DNA of 64,000 nucleotides from Holothuria scabra. Taxonomy: Eukaryota; Echinodermata; Holothuroidea; Aspidochirotida; Holothuriidae. The translations under genes were made by a program, and so were the position numbers. Positions 46,243 to 56,659 of this stretch are shown in pieces. The notes under the pieces were generated by a model. It saw only the letters and a list, made by a program, of their open reading frames with translations, had not been told where the DNA came from and ran no database searches. The stretch is from assembly GCA_037179385.1 (NCBI GenBank), contig CM074194.1, positions 4,357,001 through 4,421,000 on the forward strand, written 5' to 3'. Position 1 is the first letter of the stretch, and every line of letters begins with the position of its first letter.

Positions 46243-47045
46243 TCAGCCTGTGTATAAGAATAGAACTCGGAAAAGGAATATTGTATGGTTCAATCCGCCG
46301 TATAGCTGTAATGTTAAAACTGATGTGGGGAAAAAGTTTCTGAAAGCACTGGATAAGCACTTTCCACAAGGCAGCAGACTTCACAAGATCTTCAGTAGGA
46401 ACAACGTTAAGATTACCTATAGCTGCACGAGAAACATGGGCGCAATTATAAGATCGCACAATTCTCATATAATTAATTCAAGGGAGTCCGACGACCATAG
46501 TCAATGCAACTGTAGAGTTAAGAAAGCCTGCCCACTCCAAGGAAAGTGCTTATCCAATGCAATTGTATACAAAGCTACCGTAAGTACCTGTGTTGACAAT
46601 TCTATGTTGGTTTAGCCGGAAAAAGGTTTTGAGGAACGGTACAATAATCACACTAAGTCGTTTTGCAACAAGAAATACGCCAAGGGGACTGAGTTGTCGA
46701 AACAGAACGGGATTTACAGGAGAAAAATACCCCGTGCAAAATTACATGGCAAATAATTCGGCAATCTAGCATGGCACCTGGCCGATCAGGGGCTTACAAT
46801 CTGTATCAAGATGAAAGACTGGAAATTTTGAAAAGCAGATCCGAAAGCTGCTTGAACAAAAGAGCTGAGCTCATCATTGATAAATTGATAAGTGAAGACA
46901 TAAGCCGAGACCCCAGAGCCGTGCTGGAAAGAAATAAAACGTACTGGTAGTGGTATAGGCTTGGCTTGGGACATTCATCTCACCTGATGATCGCCGGAGG
47001 GGCGTGAAACTCAGAGTAGTGAGTAAATTATGCTTGCGTAAATAC
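46243..47045 (+). pseudogene. Penelope-like element 3' part: linker plus GIY-YIG nuclease, broken
   Basis: From about 46259 the frame reads KRNIVWFNPPYSCNVKTDVG, then LDKHFP, SYSCTRN-type and CNCRVKKACPLQGKC. This is the conserved linker between reverse transcriptase and endonuclease of Penelope-like retroelements, including its Cys-rich motif. It stops at TAG 46613. The GIY-YIG signature YVGLA is readable in the next frame at about 46602-46616, and FEERYNNHTKSF, KKYAKGTELS returns to another frame. LNKRAEL near 46850-46870 marks the usual C-terminus. At least two frameshifts and several stops make it dead. RT is missing, so it is 5'-truncated. A hammerhead-like fold follows at 46979-47023. 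Confidence 0.85.
46979..47023 (+). ncRNA. Candidate hammerhead ribozyme at the Penelope-like 3' end
   Basis: The core CTGATGA (46984-46990) and GAAA (47006-47009) are in the required order. Stem I pairs CTCAC (46979-46983) with GTGAG (47019-47023). Stem II pairs CGCC (46992-46995) with GGCG (47001-47004), loop GGAGG. Stem III is very short: ACTC/GAGT or ACT/AGT around 47009-47017. The predicted scissile base is A47018 after GT, a valid NUH site. The position next to stem II is T-T instead of the usual G-C, which may weaken activity. Penelope-like elements are known to carry such minimal hammerheads, which supports the call. Confidence 0.7.
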
Positions 47046-47177
47046 ATTATTTTGTAAAGATATATTCTTTGCCACTTATCGTGGCTTTCGTACGTATGAA
47101 ATCGGCTTATTCTGCTTGGTTTTGGAAATCCTGAAGAAACAGCTAAATATCACAATTGTCCTCCTTTTTCTCTTTAA

Positions 47178-47753
47178 AGGGGAACTTTAAGCAAAAAAAG
47201 ATCAATGTTCGTATGTGAAAGAGGTACGAAATTTACACATTGTGTTGAAATTTTCATTCGAATCGGACATACCTTTCTTGAGGTATTACTAAATGAAGTT
47301 AGTAGATTTGTCTTCCTAACTAAATCTTGAGGGCAGCAGAGGTTACATCACTCCCTCACATTGACAAGAAATGCTTTGTTTCCCTTTTGTTTTTCAGACT
47401 GTAGTGTTGACCTTGGAGTTAATAGGAATATTACCCTCTTGTGGGGAATACAAAGTTTCGAAAGTTCTCATGCCACTTATACAATCACATTTTGAAAATA
47501 TGGGATTGTTGAGGAGAAAAATGGGCTTTAAATTTTAAAGAAAAACAAAAGACAAAAGGCTATACATTAATGTGGGGATATGATGTTATATATGCTTGCT
47601 TCAAGTTCACTTTTTGTCGAAAATGTGACAACCTCACTTGCTCATATCTCATTTGAGAACCACACATCAGATTTTAATGCAAATTTCACCAAAATGCTTA
47701 GAATTAGTACCTCTCCAACATATCGAAATCTGATATGACCTAAAACCCTTCTT
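47178..47753. mobile_element. 576-bp TTAA element, module-free version of 11776-15193
   Basis: TTAA at 47174-47177 and 47754-47757. The left arm (for example GACAAGAAATGCTTTGTTTC at 47361-47380) and right arm (ATGCAAATTTCACCAAAATG at 47678-47697) match those of the 3.4-kb element block by block. They are joined at TTTTAAAG-AAAAACAAAAGAC, with no minisatellite. It is thus the empty site for the module, or a clean loss. Confidence 0.8.
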
Positions 47754-47757
47754 TTAA

Positions 47758-49868
47758 AGTATCTTTCATCATAGTTAGTAACCTCAATACTGCATATGTA
47801 AAATAAGCAATTACTTCCAGTAAATTTCACATTTAAAAAGAAAACTTGCTGTAACATGACCCTGAACAGCCACTTATGAAACAGGGTAGGCTATATCAAG
47901 TTAGGGTGACTGCTCCTAATTCCCCTTAACTTTTTATGCTAGTTCCAGCAGAGTGCGGAAGCAAAATTTGGGACTGGTGTGTGTTACAGTATTATTTTTA
48001 AACTGCCATCGTGAACATCCGAATCTGGATACTTTGTTAAATGATTACTTTGTGTGCATATTAAGTTTAATTTGGGGACCTGCAAAGAAGTCCTGTCATG
48101 TCAGTGATGTTCATCTCAATATAGGTTCAATATTACCTGACGAGGCCTTAAGATAACGACAAAAACACATTTACAGTCTATAGGCCTATGCATCTTAGTC
48201 ACGTCTTACGACAGGAGGGAAACTCCGTGGGCGTACTAGTCCAAAGAGGTGGGACTAAAGACTTGACCAACATGGTCCAGGGACGCGAAACTGCAGCCGT
48301 TATCTCCAAAAAGGAGACGTTTAGCCCAAGGATGTCGACTTGAGTAGAAATTTCGTCGCTCATTTTTCTTATTTTCAACAAAAAATGCCCGGGATGAATC
48401 TTCACCGAATCGCTTCTCCCCTCCGATACAGACACAGCTTGAGGTGGAACTCCATCGTCAATCGTTAGTGTTCATGACTTACACAGTAATGGACTCGTTT
48501 TGAGACCCTCGTCCCTTGTCAGATGTATACGCAACCTTCAAAGGCGGTTGTGGCAAATCGATCATACCACGATCAACATATGGACGAAGGCAGGCCAGAG
48601 GATGAACTAAATACATAGACCTACAGTCTTTTAAAACCTTGCTTGGCTTCAATTATGATCGTTCTGTTGACCTGTTAAGGTTCATAGTGAACCCATTGTT
48701 TTTTTAAGTAAGTGACTGAATGGGTCCAAATAATCACATCAACAGTGGCGGCGAAGCTAGGGATTTCGGTCAGAGGGGCGAAAATGGTCTGCAGGGGCGC
48801 TTCGAAGGAGTAAATACCCTGGGCCTCGGCACGATTGAAGCCACGGCTTTGATTTTCCGCATCTGCTAGAAGACTACTTTTCCACTTCTCCTGAGCAAGT
48901 TTTTGTATTAAAACATGTTTAAATTTTCCCTCCATTGGCCTCCTCAGAAGAAAATTCGGGAGGGGGGGGGACAAAATTCTTTGGGGGGGGGGGAAGCTCC
49001 GCCCCACCATGAGTTGGCGTGGAGCGCAAGAAAATTTTGACCCAAAATGCCTCTCAATAGTCTCTGGAAATGGCATTTCTAAAGACTATTTAAAGCATAA
49101 AAATAGGGAAATCACTAAGTGAACTGTTAAGAATTTTTCTTCGTCCTTTTCTTCATGTTTTCTTCGTTTTTTTAGGTTTTTTTTATTTTCTAGGGGAGTG
49201 CAAATTCTCCCTTGCCCCTACCTGCGGACGCCCATGTTTCTATTCCTCTCTTTCACTTTCTACTATGAAGGCGGTCGTTATATTTTGTGTTATTGCCAGG
49301 TCTCGATTTAAGATTTTAATGTAATAATGGGCTACTTTGTGAAGATAAAGATTAAACCTGCTAGAGCCAAATAGCAAGTAATCTTACAGGGGTGGGGGTG
49401 GGGGTGGGGGGAGAAGTTATTGAAATTAATCACCGTTAGGTGTACATTTTTGACATCTGGACTTCAAGATAAGTACACGAAGAAACATTAATTGACGTTA
49501 CTTACATCAAGTGACCACTCTGAAATAGCCATCAATTAAGTACATTGCAAGAAATAGCCAAGACAAAAGGTCTGCTCGGCTCTCTATACCGAATTCATAA
49601 TAAATCAAAGTAGCCTAAACCTAGGCTTATTAGGTGCAATTTTCTGGCTTTTAAGACTACGAAAGTACAGAAATAAGCACTTTCATGGGATTATCGTGCA
49701 GTGTTAGAAAAAGCCATTTATCATGAGAATGGTCACTTGAAGAAAGGCCAAATGAAAATTGCTCATTAAAACTCTCAAACCATTACCACTATGAAAACAG
49801 TTTTATTTTATTTTAACCTGAATGTTCTCTTCAAATAATTTTGAAAAATGTTGTGAAAGCTGTTTTGG
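47758..49868. other. No gene supported; scattered repeat traces
   Basis: Contains a minus-strand SINE-like block (CCTGTCGTAAGACGTGACTA near 48200-48222), a hAT-like left end (CAGTGGCGGCGAAGCTAGGG near 48744), G runs at 48962-48971 and 48984-48994, and a single unit of the 182-bp family at 48990-49080. The 133-codon minus frame at 48675-49076 covers these repeats and is not a gene. Confidence 0.45.
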
Positions 49869-52280
49869 CAGGGGTGGCGCCAGGATTCGTCCGACAGGGG
49901 GCTAAGCTCCCCGACAGGGGGGCCAGCATTTCAAATCCCCGACAAAGGTGGTGACTTAGTCCCGGTGGGACGTGACTCGGCAGAATTTGAGGCGCGGGCA
50001 GCGCGCCGAAATTTTGGACTCTCTTTTTAACAAATACTTAAAAATCTGGAGTTTAATTTGAAGAAAAAAATTAAAATTTTTGAAACAGTTTTGACTTTTG
50101 GAAGGACCACAAAAAAGTTGGGGTGTTTATTGAAGAATCTATCCTTCCTATGGGCAAAATCAAAAACGTTTTGTACGCGACAGCTGAAATTCTGTTGAGG
50201 TTTTGCATGTAACCGTTATAAGTTTACGTACTAAGGTCTCAAGAAGAGACTAGAACTTTGCCCGAAAAGTTTTTCCCTTTTTTAACGAAGATTTGAAGAT
50301 TAGGAGCTTATTATATTGCAGAAATTTTGGGATTTAATATAAGAAAAATTGTGTTTTGCAAGGTTAAAATGACAAATTTGGGTTCTTTATTAAGTGATAT
50401 GCCTTTCAAGAGCAAAATTAGGTAGAATGTCGGGGTGATTTAAAAAGTTGGTTTTAAGTGCTGTACTGAGTATCCATCGATATAGGAAAATTTTGTCACT
50501 TTGAACAATCTGAAGCTTTTATTGGGGAAAATTGTAATTTTATGACAGACCTTCTTATAAGAAAAATCAGGTAGGGGGTGGTCTGTAGTTTTGTTGGGGT
50601 TACTGAATATCATCAGGCAGATTAAGGCCCTCGGACCATATTCGAAAATTTTCCCGCGGAAAAGTTTGGCTTCCCATATATTTGAAGTTTTATATCTTAT
50701 ATATTGAAGTATACAGGCGTACGGGAGCGTTTCGGTTTGGGAGCGGGCAGGATTTTTTCCCGAAAATATTAATCCTGTCCGAAAGAGCAAACAGATTTTT
50801 TTTGAAAAATTGAGAACCACCAGACAGCAGGAAAGGGCATTTCAGGGGCTCGTACGGTAATTAGAAACAAAGTAGTCATTAATTTGAGCGTTCTTTCACA
50901 ATTAAAATTTCACTTTATAATACTGTCCCAAAACGAAGAATAATATGCCAGCATGCATTGTTTCGGTAAGTAATCTGCTCGGCCAAAATATCTAAGCGGA
51001 GCGCAACCACCAGTTGGCGCGGAACGTACAGAAAATTGTTAAAAAAATCTAGTCCCTCAGACTGCCAAACAGCCGGAAAGGGCATTTCCCAGACTTGTAA
51101 CTAGAAATGAAGCCATCGTTATTTTGAGCTTATCCTTTGAAATGAACGTTTAAATTCAACAGAAAAAAGGTCCAACTTGCTATAAGTGGATCAGAAAATT
51201 CCCAGATAAAAGGTACTGCTACAATTGGATGTAATGGTCTCGTCCCTTTTTTTGGGGGGGGGGGGGGACTGTGCAACGGAATTGGAATCATACTAATGTG
51301 TTTGACTCTACTAGGAATCTTCGTTGTATTCAATCGCGAGGTCCAAGTTGAAATTTTCTACGTGACTGCCCTAACCCCAGACTATAAATGATTTTACTTC
51401 CGACGTATTTGAAAATATGTCACGTTACAAGGTGGTTTTAAATGAATTTTCAGTCAGACTTATGGGGAGACATCCTCACGCTACTGTTTATCATTATGTG
51501 TAGCTCAAAATATACTGGCCGATTCTCATTACCGTTGCTAGAATTCGGCTGTCGGGGCAGGCCAGATGGCAGATCATTGGGCACTGCATGCACCTGAACA
51601 ACCTCTCGTCTGTTTTTTGTCAGAAAAATTCGGAAATGTGAGTTTCCTTGAAGAATATGGTCTTCTAGTGAGCAAAACCAAGAAGACCGTCCGGATTACT
51701 AAAGTTTATAAGACCCGCATCTTTATCAGTTTAAGGTGGGCATTCAGATGAAGGTTCCCCGACGAAATTGGGTTTTCTCAACAAGAGGGGGAAGGGCAGC
51801 CTTCCCCGACGGGGTCATGACCTTGAAGATTGAAGATAGGATGAGGGATAACAGAGCTTGTAAGAAGTGATTAAAACAGATTCAGATAGGCATTAAAATA
51901 CCGTTACAAAAGAATTAAATAGTTCAAAAAGAAAAAAAGTTCATGATTATCCTTCCAGTAACTTCAGTCCTTTACCTTCATTTTAGGCCTCCCTGAAGGA
52001 AATTGCCGTCAGTTCCACGACGGGGAGGAGATAGGACAAGGTACATGAAATGAGGTTTAACCGAGCACTTGAAAGAAGAAGTGATTGAAAATCGATTCTA
52101 ATGTGTATTAAAACAGCATTTCAAGACAAAAAAAGTTTACCCATCTAACAATTTCAGTCCTTGTAGGCTTTTTTTCTTTTTCTTTTTTTTTATTATTTTT
52201 TTTATTTTTTAGGGCTCCCGACGCAATGGCCGACCTTCCCCGACGGGGGGGGGGGACGCCCCCCGCTGGCGCCACCCCTG
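49869..52280. mobile_element. hAT-type non-autonomous element, 2412 bp
   Basis: Ends CAGGGGTGGCGCCAGGATTC and, inverted, CAGGGGTGGCGCCAGCGGGG. Flanks TGTTTTGG (49861-49868) and TATTTTGG (52281-52288) form an 8-bp duplication with one mismatch. Sub-terminal CCCCGACGGGG words recur at both ends. The interior includes units related to the 182-bp array (about 50700-51130). No transposase motif is seen; the longest frame (126 codons, minus, 50440-50820) crosses those units. The hAT call rests on duplication length and the CAGGGG terminus. Confidence 0.85.
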
Positions 52281-52288
52281 TATTTTGG

Positions 52289-53739
52289 TATCTTTATTGA
52301 CTGTTTTTATCTTTCAGTCTATGTTGAAAAAATTCAAGAGGGCTATTTGCCCTACAATTACTGTTGCACCCTTTGCAACATCTTTTATTGGCCGGGAGGG
52401 TGAATTTAATGTCAGTCTGCGTATTTTGTAAGTTTAAAATCACGCTTGGTGTGGGAGCTACTCAGCACAACGACAATATTCACTAGTGCGTATAAAGCAT
52501 GAAGATACGTTTCGGCAACACCTAAGATGAACCTTTTCATCAGAACAAAGTGCAGATAGTACAGTTACTGGTGGCTTTCTGAGCATTTTGTTAGATGGGC
52601 CTTAAAACAACGCTGTTAAATTATGTCTTTTGCCAATAATGGTGCAAGAGTAAAGTATGTCCAAAACCAAAAAAGGGCGCCGACAGACGATTTTGGTCCG
52701 TCGGGGGGGGGGGGGGGGGTGACCGTCCGCTGACAATATGGCAGCTCCGCCCCTGTACATAAATAGTACTTACTATGTCGAAAGTAACCAGCTTGACAAC
52801 ACGTTTTTCATAGCAGCTACCGATTCAGCATAGGGGTAAGTGATATTAGCAGCTTCCAACAACAGGCGACTATCGTCCATATTTGATGGTACACGTCTGC
52901 TGTTGTAAAAGAATACAGCGTTTCATTTACACTTGACCACGTCCAGAGCTGTGTTCTAGCTGTCGTCCTTAGTTCTCCGAACCCAGAGTTAAGACGCGGG
53001 AGGGAGGTTAGACTGAGATTCATCTTAGATACGAAAAATACAACAGAAAATATTTTTTCTTCATATGTAGAGGATGTCAAAAGCTCCATTAAGCTGGAAT
53101 GTTTTTGGCTTAATTGCTATCTGCAGTACCACTTGGTGAGGCGCGAAGGGACTTATCACCATGGAAGTACTACCTCCGAGGTAGTACTTCCATGTTATAA
53201 CAATATACAGGCTCAAAACTTCCTTGATCGCAGTCTGAAAATTTCAACTTGTTCTCTAACCGTCAATTCGCCATCATGCACCTCAAGGTGACTTACGCAC
53301 GGGAAAAGCTAGGTTTACAGCAAGTATTACAATGGGAAAGTCGACAGCAGGTAATTGATGATGGAGTTTCAGCGAGAGGAGTTGCAAAAGTTGGATAAAC
53401 TTGATCATGGACACTGTGTTTGTGTTTGGTAAAAAGAAAACTGAAAATGAGAGACGGAATTTCTGCCCAGCTCAAAATTCTTCTACAACCCCCTTTACTG
53501 TCCCGTCGCGTATATAGTTTTGTCGGGTCAGAAATTTCCTAGCCCAGAAACCTCTGGTTATACATTTTATGGTACACGCTTTAATGATTAAATGCAGTAA
53601 GAAAAATCTGCGAGAGGTTAAGTACAGCTGAGTTTCGAGTCCCGACTCCACACCCCAGCCGTTATGGCACCGTATTCATTAACAGGACCGAATAGCCGAA
53701 TTAAAACAATACTGACATAGGCCTACATCACTCATTTTT
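52289..53739. other. No gene; hAT-like right end and a perfect palindrome
   Basis: A 17-base G run (52703-52719) leads to GGCAGCTCCGCCCCTG near 52740-52755, which looks like a hAT right terminus without a visible left one. A 35-base palindrome at 53160-53194 is listed separately. The 90-codon minus frame at 52817 has no domain. Confidence 0.45.
53160..53194. repeat. Perfect 17-bp palindrome with one central base
   Basis: CATGGAAGTACTACCTC and its exact inverse GAGGTAGTACTTCCATG are separated by a single C. Weaker complementarity extends outward (TTATCAC versus GTTATAA). A related word TCCAAGGTAGTACCTCCATG occurs at 63006-63025. Confidence 0.85.
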
Positions 53740-53778
53740 GGTTTCGATGATAAGAGAAACCAATGCTTTCATGATGGC

Positions 53779-53920
53779 GTATGTATGTATGTATGTATGT
53801 ATGTATGTATGTATGTATGTATGTATGTATGTATGTATGTATGTATGTATGTATGTATGTATGTATGTATGTATGTATGTATGTATGTATGTATGTATGT
53901 ATGTATGTATGTATGTATGT
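53779..53920 (+). repeat. (GTAT)n microsatellite
   Basis: About 35 uninterrupted tetramers, then GT-rich sequence to 53941. Open frames here (Met-Tyr-Val-Cys or Ile-His-Thr-Tyr repeats) are artefacts of the tetramer. Confidence 0.97.
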
Positions 53921-53944
53921 GTGTGTGTTTGTGTGTGTTTGTGA

Positions 53945-56450
53945 CGCTTTGCTCGTTAACACGATTTCTCAAGATAGGAATGTCTGACAGTTTTCAAACT
54001 TGGTACATAGATGAGCCATATTGAGAGGTAGAAACCTATTGTTTTTGGTGAAGGTCAAAGGTCATTTGGGGTCACCAGGGGTTAAAGTCTGAAAACCTTG
54101 TTAACGCGATATCTCAAGGTAGGAAACTTGGATAGATTTCATATTTTGTAAATGGATGCGTTATAGTCAGAAGATGGTCCCTATTGTTTTTGGCGGAGGT
54201 CAAAGGTCATCTGGGGTCACCGGGGGTCGAAGTCTGAAAATCTCGTTAACACGATATCTCAACGTAGGGAACTTGTATATATTTCGTATTTGGTTTGTGA
54301 ATGCGTTATAGTCAGAAGATGGTCCCTATCGTTTTTGGTGGAGGTCAAAGGTCATCTGGGGTCACCAGGGGTCAAAGTCTGAAAATCTTGTTAACAAGAT
54401 ATCTCAACGTAGGAAACTTGTATAGATTTCATGTTTGGTATGTGGATGCGTAATAGTCAGAAGATGGTCCCTGTCATTTTTGGCTGAGGTCAAAGGTCAT
54501 CTGGGGTCACCTGGGGTTGAAGTCTGAAAATCTCGTTAACACGATATCTCAAGTTTGGAAGCTTTGACAGATGTCATATTTAATATGTGGATGCATTATA
54601 GTCAGAAGATGGTCCCTATAGTTATTGGCGGAGGTCAAAGGTCATCTGGGGTCACCAGAGGTCAAAGTCTGAAAATCTCGATAACACAATATCTCTAGGT
54701 AGGAAACTTGTACAGATTTCATATTTGGTATGTGGATTCGTTATAGTCAGAAGATGGTATCTATCGTTTTTGGCGGAGGTCAAAGGTCATCTGGGGTCAC
54801 CGGGGGTCAAAGTCTGAAAATCTTGTTAACGCAATATCTCTAGGTAGAAAACTTGTATATATTTCATATTTTGGTATGTGGATGCGTTATAGTCAGAAGA
54901 TGGTCCCTTTTGTTTCTGGCGGAGGTCAAAGGTCATCCGGGGTCACCGGGGGTCAAAGTCTGAAAATCTTGTTAACACAATATCTCAAGTTTGGAAGCTT
55001 GTATAGATTTCATATTTGGCATGTGGATGCATTATAGTCAGAAGATGGTCCCTATAGTTATTGGCGGAGGTCAAAGGTCATCTGGGGTCACCGGGGGTCG
55101 AAGCCTGAAAATCTCGTTAACACGATATCTCAACGTAGGGAACTTGTATATATTTCATATTTTGGTATGTGGATGCGTTATAGTCAGAAGATGGTCCCTA
55201 TCGTTTTTGGCGGAGGTCAAAGGTCATCAGGGGTCACCAGGGGTTAAAGTCTGAAAATCTCTGTTAACGCGATATCTCAAGGTAGGAAACTTGTATAGAT
55301 TTCGTATTTGGTTTGTGAATGCGTTATAGTCAGAAGATGGTCCCTATCGTTTTTGGTGGAGGTCAAAGGTCATCTGGCGTCACCAGGGGTCAAAGTCTGA
55401 AAATCTTGTTAACAAGATATCTCAACGTAGGAAACTTGTATAGATTTCATGTTTGGTATGTGGATGCGTAATAGTCAGAAGATGGTCCCTATCATTTTTG
55501 GCGGAGGTCAAAGGTCATCCGGGGTCACCAGGGGCCAAAGTCTGAAAATCTCGATAACACAATATCTCAAGGTTGGAAACTTATATAGACTTCATATTTA
55601 GTATGTTGATGCGTTATAGTCAGAAGATGGTCCCTATAGTTATTGGCGGAGGTCAAAGGTCATCTGGGGTCACCAGAGGTCAAAGTCTGAAAATCTTGTT
55701 AACACAATATCTTAAGTTTGGAAGCTTGGATAGATTTCAGATGTGGTATGTGGATGCGTTATGGTCAGGAGATCGTCCATATTATTTTTGGTGGAGGTCA
55801 AAGGTCATCTGGGGTCACCAGGGGTCAGAGTCTGAAAACCTTGTTAACGCGATATCTCAAGGTAGCAAACTTGGATAGATTTCATATTTAAAATGTAAAT
55901 GTGTTATAGTCAGTAGATGGTCCCTAGCGTTTTTGGCTGAGGTCAAAGGTCATCTGGGGTCACCAAGGGTCAAAGCCTGAAAATCTTGTTTAACACGATA
56001 TCTCAAGTTTGGAAGCTTGGATATATACAGTATTGCATATTTGGTGTGTGTATGCGTTATGGTCAGGAGATGGTCTCTGTTGTTGTTGGTGGAGGTCAAA
56101 TGTCATCTGGGGTCACTAGGGGTCCATGTCTGAAAACCTTGTTAATGCAATATCTCAAGGTAGGAAACTTTGATAGATTTCATATTTGGTATGTGGATGT
56201 GTTATAGTAAGTAGATAGTCCCTATTGTGCTTGTCGGAGGTCAAAGGTCATCTGTGGTCACCGGGAGTCAAAGTCTGAAAAACTCGTTAACACGATATCT
56301 CAAGGTAGGAAGCTTGGATAGATTTCATATTTGGGTATGTGGACGCATTATGGTCAGAGGATGGTCCCCATTGTTTTTGGCAGATGTGAAAGATCATCTG
56401 GGGTCTCCAGGGGTCAAAGCCTGGAAACCTTTTTAAATATTATCTTTCAA
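53945..56450 (+). repeat. ~145-bp tandem array, each unit with a DR1 element
   Basis: AGGTCAAAGGTCA starts at about 54052, 54197, 54342, 54487, 54632, 54777, 54922, 55067, 55216, 55359, 55504, 55648, 55795, 55941 and 56236. That is 15 perfect copies at steps of 143-150 (one double step). The units near 56091 and 56382 are changed. Each unit goes on with GGGGTCACCAGGGGTCAAAG, two GGGTCA half-sites four bases apart, then GTTAACACGATATCTCAAGG, a GATTTCATATTTGGTATG block and GAAGATGGTCCCTAT. Units are about 85-95 percent alike. Confidence 0.92.
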
Positions 56451-56659
56451 GGTAGCTGTTTGTCCATTTGTCTGTCTGTTGTTTGTATGTCTAGCTATGT
56501 ATGGCTTTTATTAAGGTCAAAAGCTCATCTGGAATGACAAAATTATATTTTGTACATGCTAGTATAACATTTGAAGATAATGGTGCATTATGGCACTCTT
56601 TGAAACGGAACATTTATGTATCATCGAAACCTCAATGCATTTTTGCATTCTGGTTCATG

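Larger units (their letters stand above)
53740..56656 (+). mobile_element. Minisatellite module, best copy (2.9 kb)
   Basis: Left hairpin GGTTTC..GAAACC (53740-53761), then (GTAT)n, then about 17 units of ~145 bp (about 53945-56450). The right end is a 13-bp inverted match TATCATCGAAACC (56619-56631), a hairpin AATGCA/TGCATT (56634-56649) and CTGGTTC. It has no protein frame. The same two ends in the same order bound the inner copy 12773-14339 and the outer copy 12135-14994. All are preceded or followed by a T5/A5 run next to GGTTTC. The layout (microsatellite plus central tandem units between conserved ends) resembles pearl-type and other Helitron-associated elements; that comparison is inference. 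Confidence 0.75.

Noticed and set aside
50440..50820. 126-codon minus-strand transposase in the 2.4-kb element
   Set aside because: The frame crosses units of the 182-bp repeat family and shows no transposase residues; the element appears non-autonomous.
53732..54024. Open frames with Met-Tyr-Val-Cys or Ile-His-Thr-Tyr repeats on both strands
   Set aside because: They are translations of the (GTAT)n microsatellite in several frames, with no start context or flanking coding sequence.
53945..56450. CRISPR array
   Set aside because: Unit length (~145 bp) and near-identity across the full unit leave no repeat/spacer alternation; the genome is animal and there are no cas genes.
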